Source: Symsagittifera roscoffensis
Taxonomy: Eukaryota; Xenacoelomorpha; Acoela; Convolutidae
Direction of reading: 5' to 3'
Assembly (NCBI RefSeq): GCF_963678635.1
Contig: NC_087070.1
Location: forward strand, 36,459,109 to 36,523,108
DNA length: 64,000 nt
The first letter of the stretch is position 1; each line of letters starts with the position of its first letter. The notes beneath the pieces were generated by a model. That model was not told the DNA's origin. It did no database searches and was given only the letters and a program-made list of their open reading frames with translations. The position numbers were made by a program, and so were the translations under genes. This document shows positions 11,837-22,528 of the stretch, one piece after another.

Positions 11837-12649
11837 AAAAATGATGAAAAAGTTGCAAACAATCATCAGGGTCAGGATGAATATTTCTAAAATGTCAGAC
11901 ATGAAAATTAAACAAGATTTGAAAAAATTGGAAAGAAATGAAAAAAGGTTTGAAAGTATACTTTGAAACTTAATAACTGTTTGAGAAAGAAGCATTTGAA
12001 GAAATAGTTTCTTCGTCGAGTTATTTTTTATTTGTTGAAACTAATTTCAAGTGTGGCCGGATTATTTCTTGGTTTTTTGACAGGTGGGTTGGGTTTCGCC
12101 AATTTTTGAGAAAGGAAAGTTTGGAGGGCTCTTAAGAGTCTGCCTGGTTTTGTTCTTTTTTATTGGATGATTGGGGGTATCTAAGAGATATTCGTACTTT
12201 AGGCTAACCGATCATGTCCAGTTTGTCCTTTAGACTAATTTATTTTTTTTGCCTGAGGGGTTTTTGAATTCTATGTTGCGACAATATTATTGATCGTTGT
12301 ACTGCTTGATAGGGGAGGGTTGTAATATTGAAACTTTGTTTATTTCAGGTGTCAATGCTTAGCAGTTTGCTTATTTTTGACCTGGAGTTCTTTTAATTAT
12401 AGGTAGAGATTGGATAAAGGGTGATTGTTTGTCGGCTAAATAAGTCGTGTTAAAAATGAGGTGATGATTCGGAAAGGCTTCTGATTGGCTAAATTTGAAC
12501 TAGTTTGTTCAAATACTTTTCAGCTTGAATTTTGAGAAAATGTTCGGTCCATGAAAATTTTTTCAGGAGGTGAAAATGTTATTTAATTTAAAGTGGTTTT
12601 TGAAATTCAATTTTCTTTAATATTTAAGATGTTGGATGAATGTTTTGTA
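11837..12649 (-). other. A1 spacer between integrase and ORF2
   Basis: About 0.8 kb without an open frame, matching the 48,825-49,980 stretch of A2. A splice acceptor for the downstream genes would be expected here but was not identified. Confidence 0.4.
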
Positions 12650-14180
12650 ATCTTTTCGTGGCTGATTACGAAGTCGCGATGATTGTCTATGCGGAAATTT
12701 TTCTTTTTTTTTGTGGTATAATTTTTTCCTCTAATTTTTGATTTTTTCTGTCTGTTTGAGGTATCTTTTGTCTACATTTTTGATATTTGCTTGGGAAGTT
12801 CTGTGTCCTTTTTATCTAATTGTGTTTGGATGGGGTGCATAACAGTGCTATGATTTTGATTGTGTTCTGAGCTATTTTGAATAACTGTAAGTCCTGTAAA
12901 AGAGTATAATTGAGTAAGTTCTCGAAGGGCGTACTCTTTCGGGTAATAATGTTGTCAAGTTTGGAATTAAAGCGTTTGTTGCAATTTTTAAGTTTGTAGC
13001 TGGGGTAAGTCGAGAATTTATTTGGGAATTATTATTTTGTCTTTGTAGCAATTTTTTTGTTACTTTCTGGTAAATTTCATTGTTTTTTTTATCTCTGTTT
13101 AAAATCCATTCAGTGTGTGTACCGGAAGCTAATTTTACAACTTGTGGATGATGAAAATGATCTTCATCGTGGGTATGTAGCGGTAGATTGTAACATTTTG
13201 ATTCTTTATAAGATAGTGGGAATAGTTTTACATCTTTTGACCATTCAAAATATCGGTGTCATTTCCGTTAAAGACACACCTAAAATATTCTTGTAGTGAA
13301 CGGTTCATGCCTTCGACTAAACCATTAGTCCAAGGTGCATGAGATGTACGTGGTTTGTGTTTAATGTTATGTAAGTGGCATACTGTAATGATGTCGTTAT
13401 TTATAAATTCAGTGCCATTGTCTGTGACAAGGATTTCGCGTAAACCAAATTTTGCTATCCAGTGTTCATAAAGTGTTGCATTTGCATAACAAGCATTACA
13501 ATGAGGTACTGAGTTAAATGCTACGTAGAGTGTGAATGCATCTACTATGACCATTATATATGAGTTTCCTTCTGAGGATGGTGACATTGGTCCTTTTGTA
13601 TCGAAAGAAGTTCTGTGATTGAAATCTAGACTTTGTCCTTTAAAATCTTGTTTTGCTGCGATTTGTTTTTAATTTGGGAATGGTTTGTTTAATTGACATG
13701 CTATGCAATCGTTGCATAATACTTTTATCCAAATTGGTGCATTTGGGAAATGGAAATTTTGAACAAAATTTGAGGATTTTTTTGTGTCCTTTAGTGTGTC
13801 CTTTAAGGTGTAAAGAGCGAAAGGTATGAAAAGCTATAAGCATCATACTTAAAGGTAGGCAGGGTACTTTGATATCGGATGTTTGGTATTCTAGGATATC
13901 TGTGTTTTCGTTGATAGAGGTGTTGTTAAATTTTCTGAAATATCTAAGAAGGGTTTTGATACCTAGGATGGTGGTATCGGCTTTAATTGGCTTGGTTTTA
14001 TGTTTGTGCCAAAATTTTAATTGTCTAATGACTGGGTCAAAATTTTGATGTTTTTGTAACAATTCGAGTGTTATTTTTTCTGTAATTGGGAGAAAAATGT
14101 GTTAAATTTCTACTTTTGACAGAGGTATTGTATCCAGTGGGCCATGAAGGTTAAAAACATGGTTGATTGTATATTTTGAA
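12650..14180 (-). pseudogene. A1 integrase, broken but with its D-D-E residues intact
   Basis: The N-terminal part (14,062-13,640) and the catalytic core (13,587-13,228) lie in different frames, and the zinc-binding HHCC region around 13,650-13,790 is scrambled. In the core the three catalytic acids are visible: Asp in MVIVDAFTLY, Asp in VTDNGTEF and Glu in NGLVEGMNRS. After 13,228 the frame is lost, and compared with A2 a stretch of roughly 120 bases is missing between the WSTDVK-type and ESICYNL-type segments; only fragments of the C-terminal domain remain (for example YYPKEYALRELTQLYSFTGL). It would insert cDNA into the host genome. Confidence 0.8.
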
Positions 14181-14380
14181 TCATTATTTGGTGGGCCTGA
14201 CAAATTTACATTATCAGTGAGAGTTTCTTTTTCTATTAGAGGGAATGGATATTTTTTATATAGTTTTTGTTTGACTGGTTTTTGCTATGTGTTGTTTTTT
14301 ATCCATGAAGAGTATGATATCTCTTTGAATGTAGATTTTCCTAGTAAATCTACTTCGTAATAATTGTTTTGACAATCTAG

Positions 14381-14849
14381 ATATAGTAGAAAATGTTAGA
14401 GATTATTTATTTGTGATTGGTCTAAGTCAGTTTTTACTGCACATTTGCATTGTAATCTTGGTGATGTTTCATCTTTTGCAAGGAAAAATTTTATATTTTG
14501 TGTTGTTTCAACTGTTGTTTTTCTTGGCAACGATTCAGGTGGTGTATTTCTACTGAGAGTATCGGGTAGTGCGAGGTTTTTTCCTGCTGTCCAAACTAAT
14601 TGTAAATTTGGAAATTTCATTAAAAATAGTTGAAATCTATAAACTCTATGGTTTGGGTTTGACTTTTGCGTGAAAAGAAAAATTATTAGTTTAAGGCTGT
14701 GCATTCTCTCATAAGAGTAGAGAATCTAAGTTCAGCTTGTGTGAATAGCCTAGAGTTTGCGGAAATGAGGTTCATTTTTTTCATTCCATAGTGAGATTGT
14801 GGTAATGCTGCGCCGATGCCAAAACTTGAGGCGTCGCACATGGCATAAA
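14381..14849 (-). pseudogene. A1 RNase H and tether, broken
   Basis: After RT, a frame carries the RNase H opening CDASSFGIGAALPQ (catalytic Asp kept), then SRLFTQAELRFSTLMRE. After a frameshift, 14,704-14,396 reads on to LVWTAGKNLALPDTLSRN, the usual end of the RNase H/tether region in Ty3/gypsy elements. At least one frameshift near 14,705 disables it. Confidence 0.65.
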
Positions 14850-15960
14850 AATGGTTGGTCGGGATCTGGAATAGTGTTTGATAATTGCTCTGTGAGAAGA
14901 ATTTTTATCTCTTCAAATCGTTTCTGATGTTCTGTCGTCCATTCAAAAATATTCTGCTGTATAAAGATGTTAAAAAATGGTCTTAAGTATAGTTGCAGTT
15001 TGTATACGTATTTACTTAAGAAGTTTAAAATTCCCAGAAATTCTTGTATTTTCTTCTTATTTGAAGGTGGTTGGAGTTTTTGGATTGCATCTATGCGAGA
15101 AATTAATGGAGTTATAGTGTTAATTTCTCTAATATGTCCAAGGAATTTTACTCGCGTTAGAAAAAAGTGTGATTCATCTGGAGCTGCTTTCATGTTTTAT
15201 TGTAATAATATTTAATGATATTTTTCTAAGACAATGGACATTTCGTTTTTTGTTTGATTGCAAAAAAAACATCGTCTAAATGTGTGATTGCAGTTTTATT
15301 GAGTATTAGTGGTCTAAAAATTTTACTCATAAATGCTGAAAAGTTCTATAGAATAATCTGTTGAATTCGTATTGTTGATTTCCAATAACGAATTGTGTTA
15401 ATCGTCTTGATTGTTCATCTAGCAACATTTGATAATATGCATGATTCATATCTGCTGTTGTGATAATTTTACCGTATAATTTTATGAGAATTACTTGGAT
15501 TGGTTCGATGGGCCAATTTAATTTAGATTCATCAATTAGTGAATTGAGGTATCTTGCATCTAGAACTATTTTTAATGATTCTCCTTTTGCTAAGATGATA
15601 ACTGGGTTTATGAATGTGTTACCTTTTGGCTGGTTTTTTTTTTACTGGAGAGATGATTTCATATTCTTCTAGTATTTCAAGTAATCTGTGAATTTGTCTT
15701 GCAAGTGAAATGGGACTTTATTTGCTCGTTGTTTTTTGAAAACTGCATCAGGTTTTAGAGGTAAAAGTAATGGTGAATTTACTTTTTCAACATCAAATTT
15801 AGATAATGCGTAAACTTTTGGGTATTTTATTATTATGTCGGCTAATTATTCGAATTCTTCTTGTGTTATCTGAGAGTGTTGAAAGTTAAACATTGTTAAG
15901 AATTTTTGTTGTTCTTTCATGTATTTTGATCTTTGAAATGTTGGTTTAAAATAGAGTGCC
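14850..15960 (-). pseudogene. A1 reverse transcriptase, broken
   Basis: Palm-domain motifs can be read in pieces: PVIILAKGESLKIVLDAR, then ADMNHAYYQMLLDEQSRR (the D-x-x-x-A-Y-Y-Q motif, near 15,431-15,460), QFVIGNQQYEFNRLF, and the catalytic pair as HLDDVFF with the two Asp codons at 15,271-15,276, where the family normally has Y-x-D-D. The thumb and connection follow in an open frame at 15,193-14,750 (FLGHIREIN, EFLGILNFLSKYVYKL, EWTTEHQKRFEEIK). Several frameshifts and stops separate the pieces. The RT would copy element RNA into cDNA. Confidence 0.75.
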
Positions 15961-16454
15961 TTTGTAAAGTTATCTGTGTTTCGTTTTTCATTGCCTAAAA
16001 TATTGTTAATTGACAATTCTTCGTCAAGAATTGTTGATTGACATATATCTAATAGTTGTAAAATATTATTTACTCTATACGCTATTTTTTTTGTGGGGTT
16101 TCACAATAACCTAAGATTCCTAGAGGTAGGGTTATTTTATACGGAGAATTGTTATAGATGTGTAAGGAAATCATATCGGAGTTTGAGTATTTCATGTATT
16201 TGATAGTTGAAATTGTTACTGAGAAAAACTTACGAATTGGTCTGAATTCAAGGTCAGACATAAAGAGATGATGTTTATTTTGTTCTTTATCATGCTGGTG
16301 AACTTGTTTGATTGAACTTGTTTGTCATATTTCCTGATAGTGGTTTCAGGTGTTTCCGTTCCTGATTGTATATGGGGTAAAATTTAGAGAAAAATGATGG
16401 TTGTTTGTTTATTCTATGAAAAAATGTCAAAGCCGCGTTTTTCATTCTTGTGTA

Positions 16455-17092
16455 TTTTTCTTCAAATTAATTCTACTATTTAAAACATTTATTGTTGGTA
16501 TATGTTTAGTAATAAATGGTATTCTAATGATGTAATGTTTTAAATCAGTGATGTGGAAGGTTTGCTTAAATGGTTTGGTCATGAGTTCGCTTTGTTCCAT
16601 TGTTCGGGTGGGATCAAGGAAAAGTTGGATTTTTCCATAATTTGTTATTGTTGATCCTTGTTTGAATGCTAGTCTGCTTGTTGTTTTGAAGGATATTAAT
16701 TTTGGATGTAGAATTTTTATTTCATTCCAAGTGGGAATGTTGATAATACTTGATTCTGCACCGAAATCTATTAAAAAACTTATTTCAAGGTCTGGTGTTT
16801 GTAATTGTTTAGATTTTGGAATTTCTAAAAGAAGTGGGATTGTCCATATTTTTTCTTTTTGTACCGGTGGTTTTTTAGGTATGTTTTAATAAATGTTATT
16901 TGTGCTTGAGCATTCTGTGGGTTTTTCTTCTGTTATTTCTTCTACTATTTTTTCTATTTTTTCCTTTCTTTTGTTATTGGATATAGGTCTTGTATAATTG
17001 CTTAAAAGAAATTGATCATGGTTTTGATAGATGTGAGAATATATCGGTTGTTCGTTTATAATAGGTTCATAGTCATTTTCAACTTTTATCAT
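16455..17092 (-). pseudogene. A1 retropepsin-like aspartic protease, broken
   Basis: The frame from 17,092 has a Glu/Lys-rich linker (KRKEKIEKIVEEITEEK), a stop at 16,886, and then the protease core. The active-site motif reads IDFGAESSIINIP. In retropepsins this is D-S/T-G-A, so the residue after the catalytic Asp (codon at 16,763-16,765) has become Phe, one base away from a Ser codon. The downstream flap-like part and a late IRIPFITKHIPTINVL segment follow. The protease would cut the Gag-Pol polyprotein. The DFG change and the stop argue that it is inactive. Confidence 0.6.
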
Positions 17093-17189
17093 GTTAATTG
17101 AAATTGTGTTTTCTGTTGTTAACTTTCGCTATCTGTGGATTCGTAATTGATATGATTTATTTGAAATTCTGTGCTTTCGTTATTGTCAA

Positions 17190-17715
17190 TACCAGGGGGT
17201 CTGGTTGAGTTTCTTCAGTTGATTGTACCTGATTTGTTTGCCCTTGATGTTTGGGTGTACTACTCCTATAATTTTGTGGTGAATTTTGATAACGTGTGTT
17301 ATTCCTATGTGGTGACTGAGAGTAGTTTCTTTGTCTATTGCTATAACTCGAATTTCTATACTGTGATTTATCGCGTGATCTATTTTGATAATTGTTATAT
17401 TTTGATCTGTTGTTGGAGTAATCGCGTGATAGATTATTTTGATATCTAGGGTTTCGATTATTTGAATTACTTCTATTCCTATCGTTGGAATAATTTCTAT
17501 ATCGATTGTATGAAGAGTTTCTAGATCGATTATTTGAATAATTTTTACTTCTAGAATTTGATTGGGAACTGACATCAAACGAATTTTCAGGTTAGTTTGA
17601 ATTTGATCTTGAATAGTTATTTCGATATTGACTAATTCGACTATGTGATCGACTATATCCGTTTTGTGAGAAATTTCGTGAATTTCTTTGGTGTGCTGAT
17701 CCTCCTCTATATTCG
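17190..17715 (-). pseudogene. A1 RS/RN/Y-rich nucleocapsid-like domain
   Basis: The minus-strand frame running from RGGSAHQRNS to the Gln/Glu-rich end near 17,190 is a low-complexity chain of R-N-Y-S and S-R units, such as NYSNNRSRNSSYNRYRNYSN. It has one internal TAA near 17,600. It lies between gag and protease, where a basic RNA-binding nucleocapsid is expected, and may replace the zinc knuckle. Long open frames on both other readings of this stretch are side effects of its biased composition. Confidence 0.5.
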
Positions 17716-17875
17716 TATTATAGGGTAATTGTTTTCAGAGTAATTGGAGTTATTTGAAAGTAGATTTCCTGAACTATTATTACTATGAATGTTTTTGTTG
17801 GGTAAATTTTGATCTTTCTCCATGTTTTGATGAAATGATTTGTTGGGTTCTCTATATTATTGTGGTTTATTTTGG

Positions 17876-18768
17876 TTATCTTGTTGTTCCGTATCGTCGA
17901 CAATAACTACACCATTTTTTGAATGATGGTCTGCCTTTAAAATTTGGGTTTTTCTCGTAAATGTTCAAAATTTCAGTGATTTTTTCGGATAATTCTGTAT
18001 CAGAGTCGTTGATATTGTATATCTGTGAAGTAGTAGTTTGGATGTTGTTCGCATATTGTAGCTTCAAGTTTTCCGTTTCTTCTAATGTCATAATGATTTC
18101 TGCTTGCTCTAGCTTATCTACTAACTTTCTAAAGTCTAAATCTGGTTCGCGGATTGAGGAAGGATGTGATGCTCTCTTTTTTATTGCTATTTTTCGCAAT
18201 TGAGGTGTGAGAGTCATCATTAAGATTTCATTCATCTTTGTATTTTTGTAATCATGAGTATTGTGTGAGTATGGTTTTCGGACTAGTGTTTCTATACTTA
18301 CTGCAAGTTGTTTTATTGTTTCATTTGGTAGTCTACAAATTTCATCGCATAAAACTCTTTGATGTTGTTTGTTTCTTTCTGAATCAAACATTTTTGAGAA
18401 TTCTTGTGTGAATCTTTTTCAATTTGATTTTATTACTATAGGTAAAACTGAAAACCATTTTTGGGCTGCGCCGTCAAGTTTGGTTTGGACTAAAGTTGTG
18501 CGTCTATGTATCCAATTTTGATGAAGTGGTGTGTTTACGTGTTTACTGATTCAAGTTCTATATTTAAATTTAAATTTGATGTGACTGCGTTTAGATACTC
18601 CTCTACAGAACATTCAGGATCTGTGCCTGTGAATACCATTAGTGGTTTATTTGATGTTATTGATGATCCGCCCATTAGGTACGGATTCATACTCATTTGT
18701 AGTAATTCTGCGGCATGTGGCATTTGCGAAAAATTTGTAAGTTGGCTTCTTGTTATTTGTTGTTGTTA
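17876..18768 (-). pseudogene. A1 gag core (Retrotrans_gag-like capsid region), broken
   Basis: The translation carries the order typical of gypsy Gag: a start-proximal segment with FTGTDPECSVEEYLNAV, then KLDGAAQKWFSVLP, a W/F-rich helix, KMFDSERN and a late segment ending in WCSYCRRYG, which looks like the first half of a CCHC zinc knuckle. Three breaks are visible: an exact 8-bp tandem duplication (18,531-18,546) that shifts the frame; a TGA at 18,419-18,421 where the family usually has Trp; and loss of frame just after the CxxC, which removes the knuckle's His and last Cys. It would form the capsid of the intracellular particle. Gag identity is well supported; the clade is not. Confidence 0.7.
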
Positions 18769-18823
18769 TTAATATGGCAAAGAAATTTCGTTAAGCATTT
18801 GAGTTGGTTGGTATGATTGTGTG

Positions 18824-19240
18824 TTAACTGGATTTGTTGTTGAAAATTATTGTTGTAAGATGTTGGATTATTTCTAGGTTGTCATATTTGTTCGTTTCGT
18901 GTGTATGGTTCGAAAATATCTGGTTGGTCAATTCTGTAAGAACGAGGTCTTTGGCTTGAGTAAAATCGCTGATGATTTTGTTTATAGTTTTCTTCATCAT
19001 CTGATGGAAGATAATTTTGTGCATAATAATGAGGTTGATTTCTGGTATGGTTTTTATTTGTATTATTTTTAGTTTGTTGAAAAAATGGGTAATTTCCACT
19101 TTGTTCTTGTGAAGATCGTGGTTGATCATGAAAATTCACTGAGTTTAAAGTTGGTTGTGGTTTATTTTGACTTTGTGAAAAGAAGGAGTTTTTAGAATTT
19201 TTTTAGAAGGTTTTGTTGTTTTTGGTCCATTTACATAGTT
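18824..19240 (-). pseudogene. A1 Gln/Asn-rich linker ahead of gag core
   Basis: A frame of about 85 codons (19,139-18,882) is rich in Gln, Asn, Ser, Tyr and Arg, with runs such as HDQPRSSQEQSGN. Such disordered stretches are common in retroelement Gag proteins. It is separated from the frames on both sides by stops, so it is probably part of a decayed Gag. Confidence 0.45.
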
Positions 19241-19440
19241 ATAATTATGTTCTTTTAAATTATTTCTTTGTGATGTTTCTTGTTTAAATCATGGTTTTGT
19301 TACCTGTCGGAACGTTGGATAATCCACTTGCAAATATTTTTGTGCAACGGAAGTTTTACTGTGGATTGTATGATTGTTTGTTGTAGCGTTGGGTTTTTTA
19401 GTTTTGGAGTTATAAAATTGGGTTGAATAGGTGAAATGCT

Positions 19441-20446
19441 TCATTGTGCTTTTGTTGTTGTTTTTGTTTCATTAATTTCTTTGCTCACAAAATGTGATGG
19501 GGTTTGTATATCTGGTTGTGTAAGATTTCTTGTTCCTTTTAAGTTATCATGATTTATAAATGAAGAAATTAAACTATTATTTCCTGTTCTTTCAGGGAAG
19601 AATGATTTATTGTTTAGAGGTGTTGCGTCAACTGTAAGTGGGTATACTCTAACATAACCTTTATTAATAGAGATAGTGCTAATTGCCTGACTTGATATAA
19701 CTGTTGGTATACCAATAAATGATTCATGAGACCATTTAGGATCCCAAACTTAATCTGATTGTTCTGCTAGTACAGTTTCGTCATCTGTATTTTGTGGTCT
19801 AAAATTTTTTCTTGCTTGTTCAATAAGATCAATGTTGTGACTGAAATAATTGGTTATGAACCATGCTAAGATTTTTTGTAAATCGTGTTTAACATGTTGT
19901 GTTATTTCATTTTTGTTAGATCTTCTCAGTTTGCATTTAAAACTTTTGAAAATATATGTATTTCCTGTCGTACAATTGTATGTCGAGATGTTTGAGTAAA
20001 TGAATCGCCTTGAGGTTCATTCAATTTCAATATAGATAAATAGCTATGGATAAAAGAGAAAACATCGTTTGTAAATATCGAGTTTGCTCTTTGTGAGTTT
20101 TGGTGCTGTATGCTTTTGATGTATTGTGTAAAAACGTTTAAAAATTCAACATCTACATCATCAGTTTGAATGAGATATCTGTCATGAAATGCATTTGGTG
20201 ATCTGATTTCTACTGTGTAGAGTCCATATTGTGATGTGAGACTACATATACCTTTGAGATAGTGATCAAGAATAGGTATTTTGATTTTTACATCGAAAAA
20301 TTCTTTTGTGCACGGACTATCTACTTTTTCGAATAAGTTTGCGATTAAGTTTTTTGACAAAATTTTACCTGTCCTCGAGGTTCAGTTAATGGAGATATTA
20401 AAAATGGAAGCACTGAATTTTCTGGGTTATCTTTATTTCGAATCAT
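19441..20446 (-). pseudogene. A1 pre-gag reading frame (ORF0 or long Gag N-terminus), broken
   Basis: Read from a Met at 20,446, the frame is interrupted by a frameshift near 20,370, another near 19,925 and a TAA at 19,750-19,752, and ends with TGA at 19,441. Between breaks the translation looks like a folded protein of mixed composition, not low complexity; the largest uninterrupted piece is 144 codons (20,360-19,926). It sits between leader and the recognisable gag core, so it is either an N-terminal Gag extension (matrix-like) or a separate ORF. I do not recognise it. Element A2 is truncated before this point, so no second copy is available to test conservation. Function unknown. Confidence 0.5.
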
Positions 20447-22129
20447 TTTTGTGTTAATCTACTGTTAATGTGTAATTTTCAATGTGTCTTATTGGTTGAT
20501 TCAAATTGTACAAACGTATTGGTTTGTTTCTGTAGCAATTTTCTTTTTTATTTTACGTTTATTTTTTACTGAGGCTGGTGATTTGGTTTCTGAATTCAGT
20601 GAAATCTAGTTGGTCCTGAGTTTGGTGATTTTTGTTTATTGAGTCTTTTATGTTTTGAAGTTCTTGTATTGCGGTTTTTTCTGATTCTGAAACTGCGTTT
20701 CTTCGTTTTTAAAATCTTTTTCTAATAATTTGTTTTTATTTGCTAATTATTCTCTTTCTTAGTGTTTGTCTTTTTGTTCTTATGTATCATACTGATTGTC
20801 TGTGTGTTGTGATTATGAGGTTGTAATTGTCGTCGTTAATTAAACAATTGTGTATTATGATTTCTTGTTTGTTTCCTAAATTGTCTCTTGACATAAAATT
20901 TAGGATGAAGGATGCAAAATCTGGATTAGTGATTCTATTGACCTAAATTGTTAGTTCTTACGATTTTTTATGGTTAGTTTAATTCGGGTCGTACATTTGG
21001 GTTGGAGAGAAAAGCGTATATAGATTCCTGAGAATGGTTTGTATTTTCTCGTGACTAATTCTAGGCTAAAATAGACCTACCTAATCTTACTTAGGGGTTG
21101 TGATTTGTGAAGGGTTGGAGAATAGTAAATCGATCCACAAGGTTCAGGTATTTTAAGAACGCAAATAGCTCGTTAGATACTATTTTATGACTTACTAAGC
21201 TTAATTGTTTAAGCCTGGGTCATCTAAGAGGTAGGGAATCAAGTGAAGGATGAGTAACCGAAGTTCTTCACTGTTTATCTTTTGAAAATGGTTAGTTTTT
21301 GAGATTTGGGAAGTGAATTGACATTTGAGGTCATTAGACACTAATTAATTTTGGAGGGGGAGAACAAAGTTGTTCTATTTGATCCAAGGATAGGCTTTGA
21401 TGATCAGAGATTTAGATATTTAGAGAATAAAAAATTGAGATGTAGTTTATTTTAAAGATCCAAGTGAAGCCTTGATGAACTGTTATCTAAATGAAACTGT
21501 TTTAAGTGACAGCAAGGGTAAGGCATGATAGTTTAAAATTAGAGGGTTAAGGTTAAATTTTAGTTTTGATGATTGTTAGTTTTTGAAATTCGCTGTTATG
21601 TTTTAGGTGATAAAGCTGGGATGATGAGATGAGTTATATATACTAACATTTTATGATTTATACTAACTAATTTTTGTAACATTATATTCAATAAATATTT
21701 TTCAAGATGTTATTTAATTTACAGCTGATTTAAGGAAAACGACAAGTGTTGTTTTTATCAGTCGTTTTTGTACGTTTATTAGGTTTAGCGCCATGAAAGA
21801 TTATTGAAGATAGCTCTTTGAGTATTATGTCAGTAAAAGAAAATTTAAATTTACTGCTGGTATGATCCTGAATACAAAAGTTTGATCATTTTTTTGTCGT
21901 ACTATCATGAAATCAATTGGTAGATTTCTTCCTAATTGTATGTCGTCTCTTGTTCAACGTCTTCTTCCAATACCGGGTAGTTCTCGTATTGATCGGAATA
22001 TTGGATCTGATCTATTGAGGCGTAGAGACATATCTACTAAGTTGTTGTCATACAACATTTTTGAAATGTTGTTTTTGTCTAATTCTAATCTAACTTTTGC
22101 CTAATTCTAGGTTAGTTAAGGTTTGTTAG
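20447..22129 (-). other. A1 leader between PBS and first reading frame, no gene seen
   Basis: About 1.7 kb of AT-rich sequence, full of stops in all frames, lies between the primer-binding-like site and the first Met of the pre-gag frame. Packaging signals or splice donors would be expected here, but none could be recognised. Confidence 0.5.
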
Positions 22130-22147
22130 AGACTTTTGGTCGCACCA
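22130..22147 (-). other. Candidate primer-binding site of A1
   Basis: Two bases (TC) after the LTR end, the element-sense sequence starts TGGTGCGACCAAAAGTC. A TGG beginning is expected for pairing with the CCA end of a tRNA primer, and the position is right. I could not name the tRNA. Confidence 0.5.
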
Positions 22148-22149
22148 GA

Positions 22150-22528
22150 TGAGTTATGTATGGAATACTATACTCATGGAGTAATTTCAGATAAGGTACA
22201 CCGTCTGCGCATCAAGCTATCTTATTTTCGGCCGGATAAATTCGTGCGACTTCTTAGTCTAATACCAATCTTAATCTTACTCTTATATCTCCTAGTCTCA
22301 ATAGATCTAGAGTACACCGGTTTGCGCGAGTTAGTTCCAGAATGAGAACAACTGTATTCTAAGTTGAATTCAAATTGTTCTGGTGTTGAAACTACAAGTA
22401 GTTTCAACACTTTACAAATAAATAGGTTGTTAGTTTTATGGAGTATGATTGGTAAGTATTTAATATTTTTTTAAGATAAAATATCATAATAATATCAAAT
22501 GATAAATACTAGTTTAGATCTGGCTCCA
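22150..22528 (-). repeat. 5' LTR of element A1 (379 bp)
   Basis: In element sense this begins TGGAGCCAGATCT and ends CATAACTCA, so it has the TG..CA ends of LTRs. It matches 57,041-57,419 on the plus strand over the whole 379 bp and both flanks diverge abruptly at exactly these ends, which fixes the borders. The TATA-like TATAAAATA of the right copy is altered here to an A run. A 13-bp-arm palindrome lies inside. Confidence 0.9.
22383..22410. other. Perfect 13-bp palindrome inside the A1 LTR
   Basis: The arms GTGTTGAAACTAC and GTAGTTTCAACAC are separated by only two bases. The same palindrome is at 57,159-57,186 in the A2 LTR, with the complementary central dinucleotide because the copy is inverted. 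It could form a cruciform or an RNA hairpin; its function is unknown. Confidence 0.85.

Larger units (their letters stand above)
1..22528 (-). mobile_element. Element A1: giant env-carrying Ty3/gypsy-type LTR retroelement (3' end off window)
   Basis: The element reads on the minus strand from the 5' LTR at 22,528 down past base 1. The order seen is LTR, primer-binding-like site, leader, pre-gag frame, gag, RS/RN-rich domain, protease, RT, RNase H, integrase, ORF2, env-like gene, ORF3 and 3' UTR. Protease-RT-RNase H-integrase order is that of Ty3/gypsy and retroviruses rather than Ty1/copia. A second, inverted copy (A2, about 46,987-57,419) supplies the 3' UTR and 3' LTR that lie off the window here. 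Without the internal tandem duplication a full unit would be about 18 kb, long for this group, whose members are usually 5-10 kb. Frameshifts and stops are spread over gag, pol and env, so the copy is not autonomous. The LTR ends, domain order and two-copy alignment make the call firm; the clade is not assigned. Confidence 0.88.

Noticed and set aside
17171..17578. Long open frames on the plus strand and in another minus frame
   Set aside because: They overlap the RS/RN-rich domain, whose biased codons keep several frames open.
22222..22410. A 62-codon frame inside the LTR, open in both A1 and A2 (57,159-57,347)
   Set aside because: It has no ATG start, and the differences between the copies change amino acids as often as expected by chance; it is better explained by general LTR similarity.
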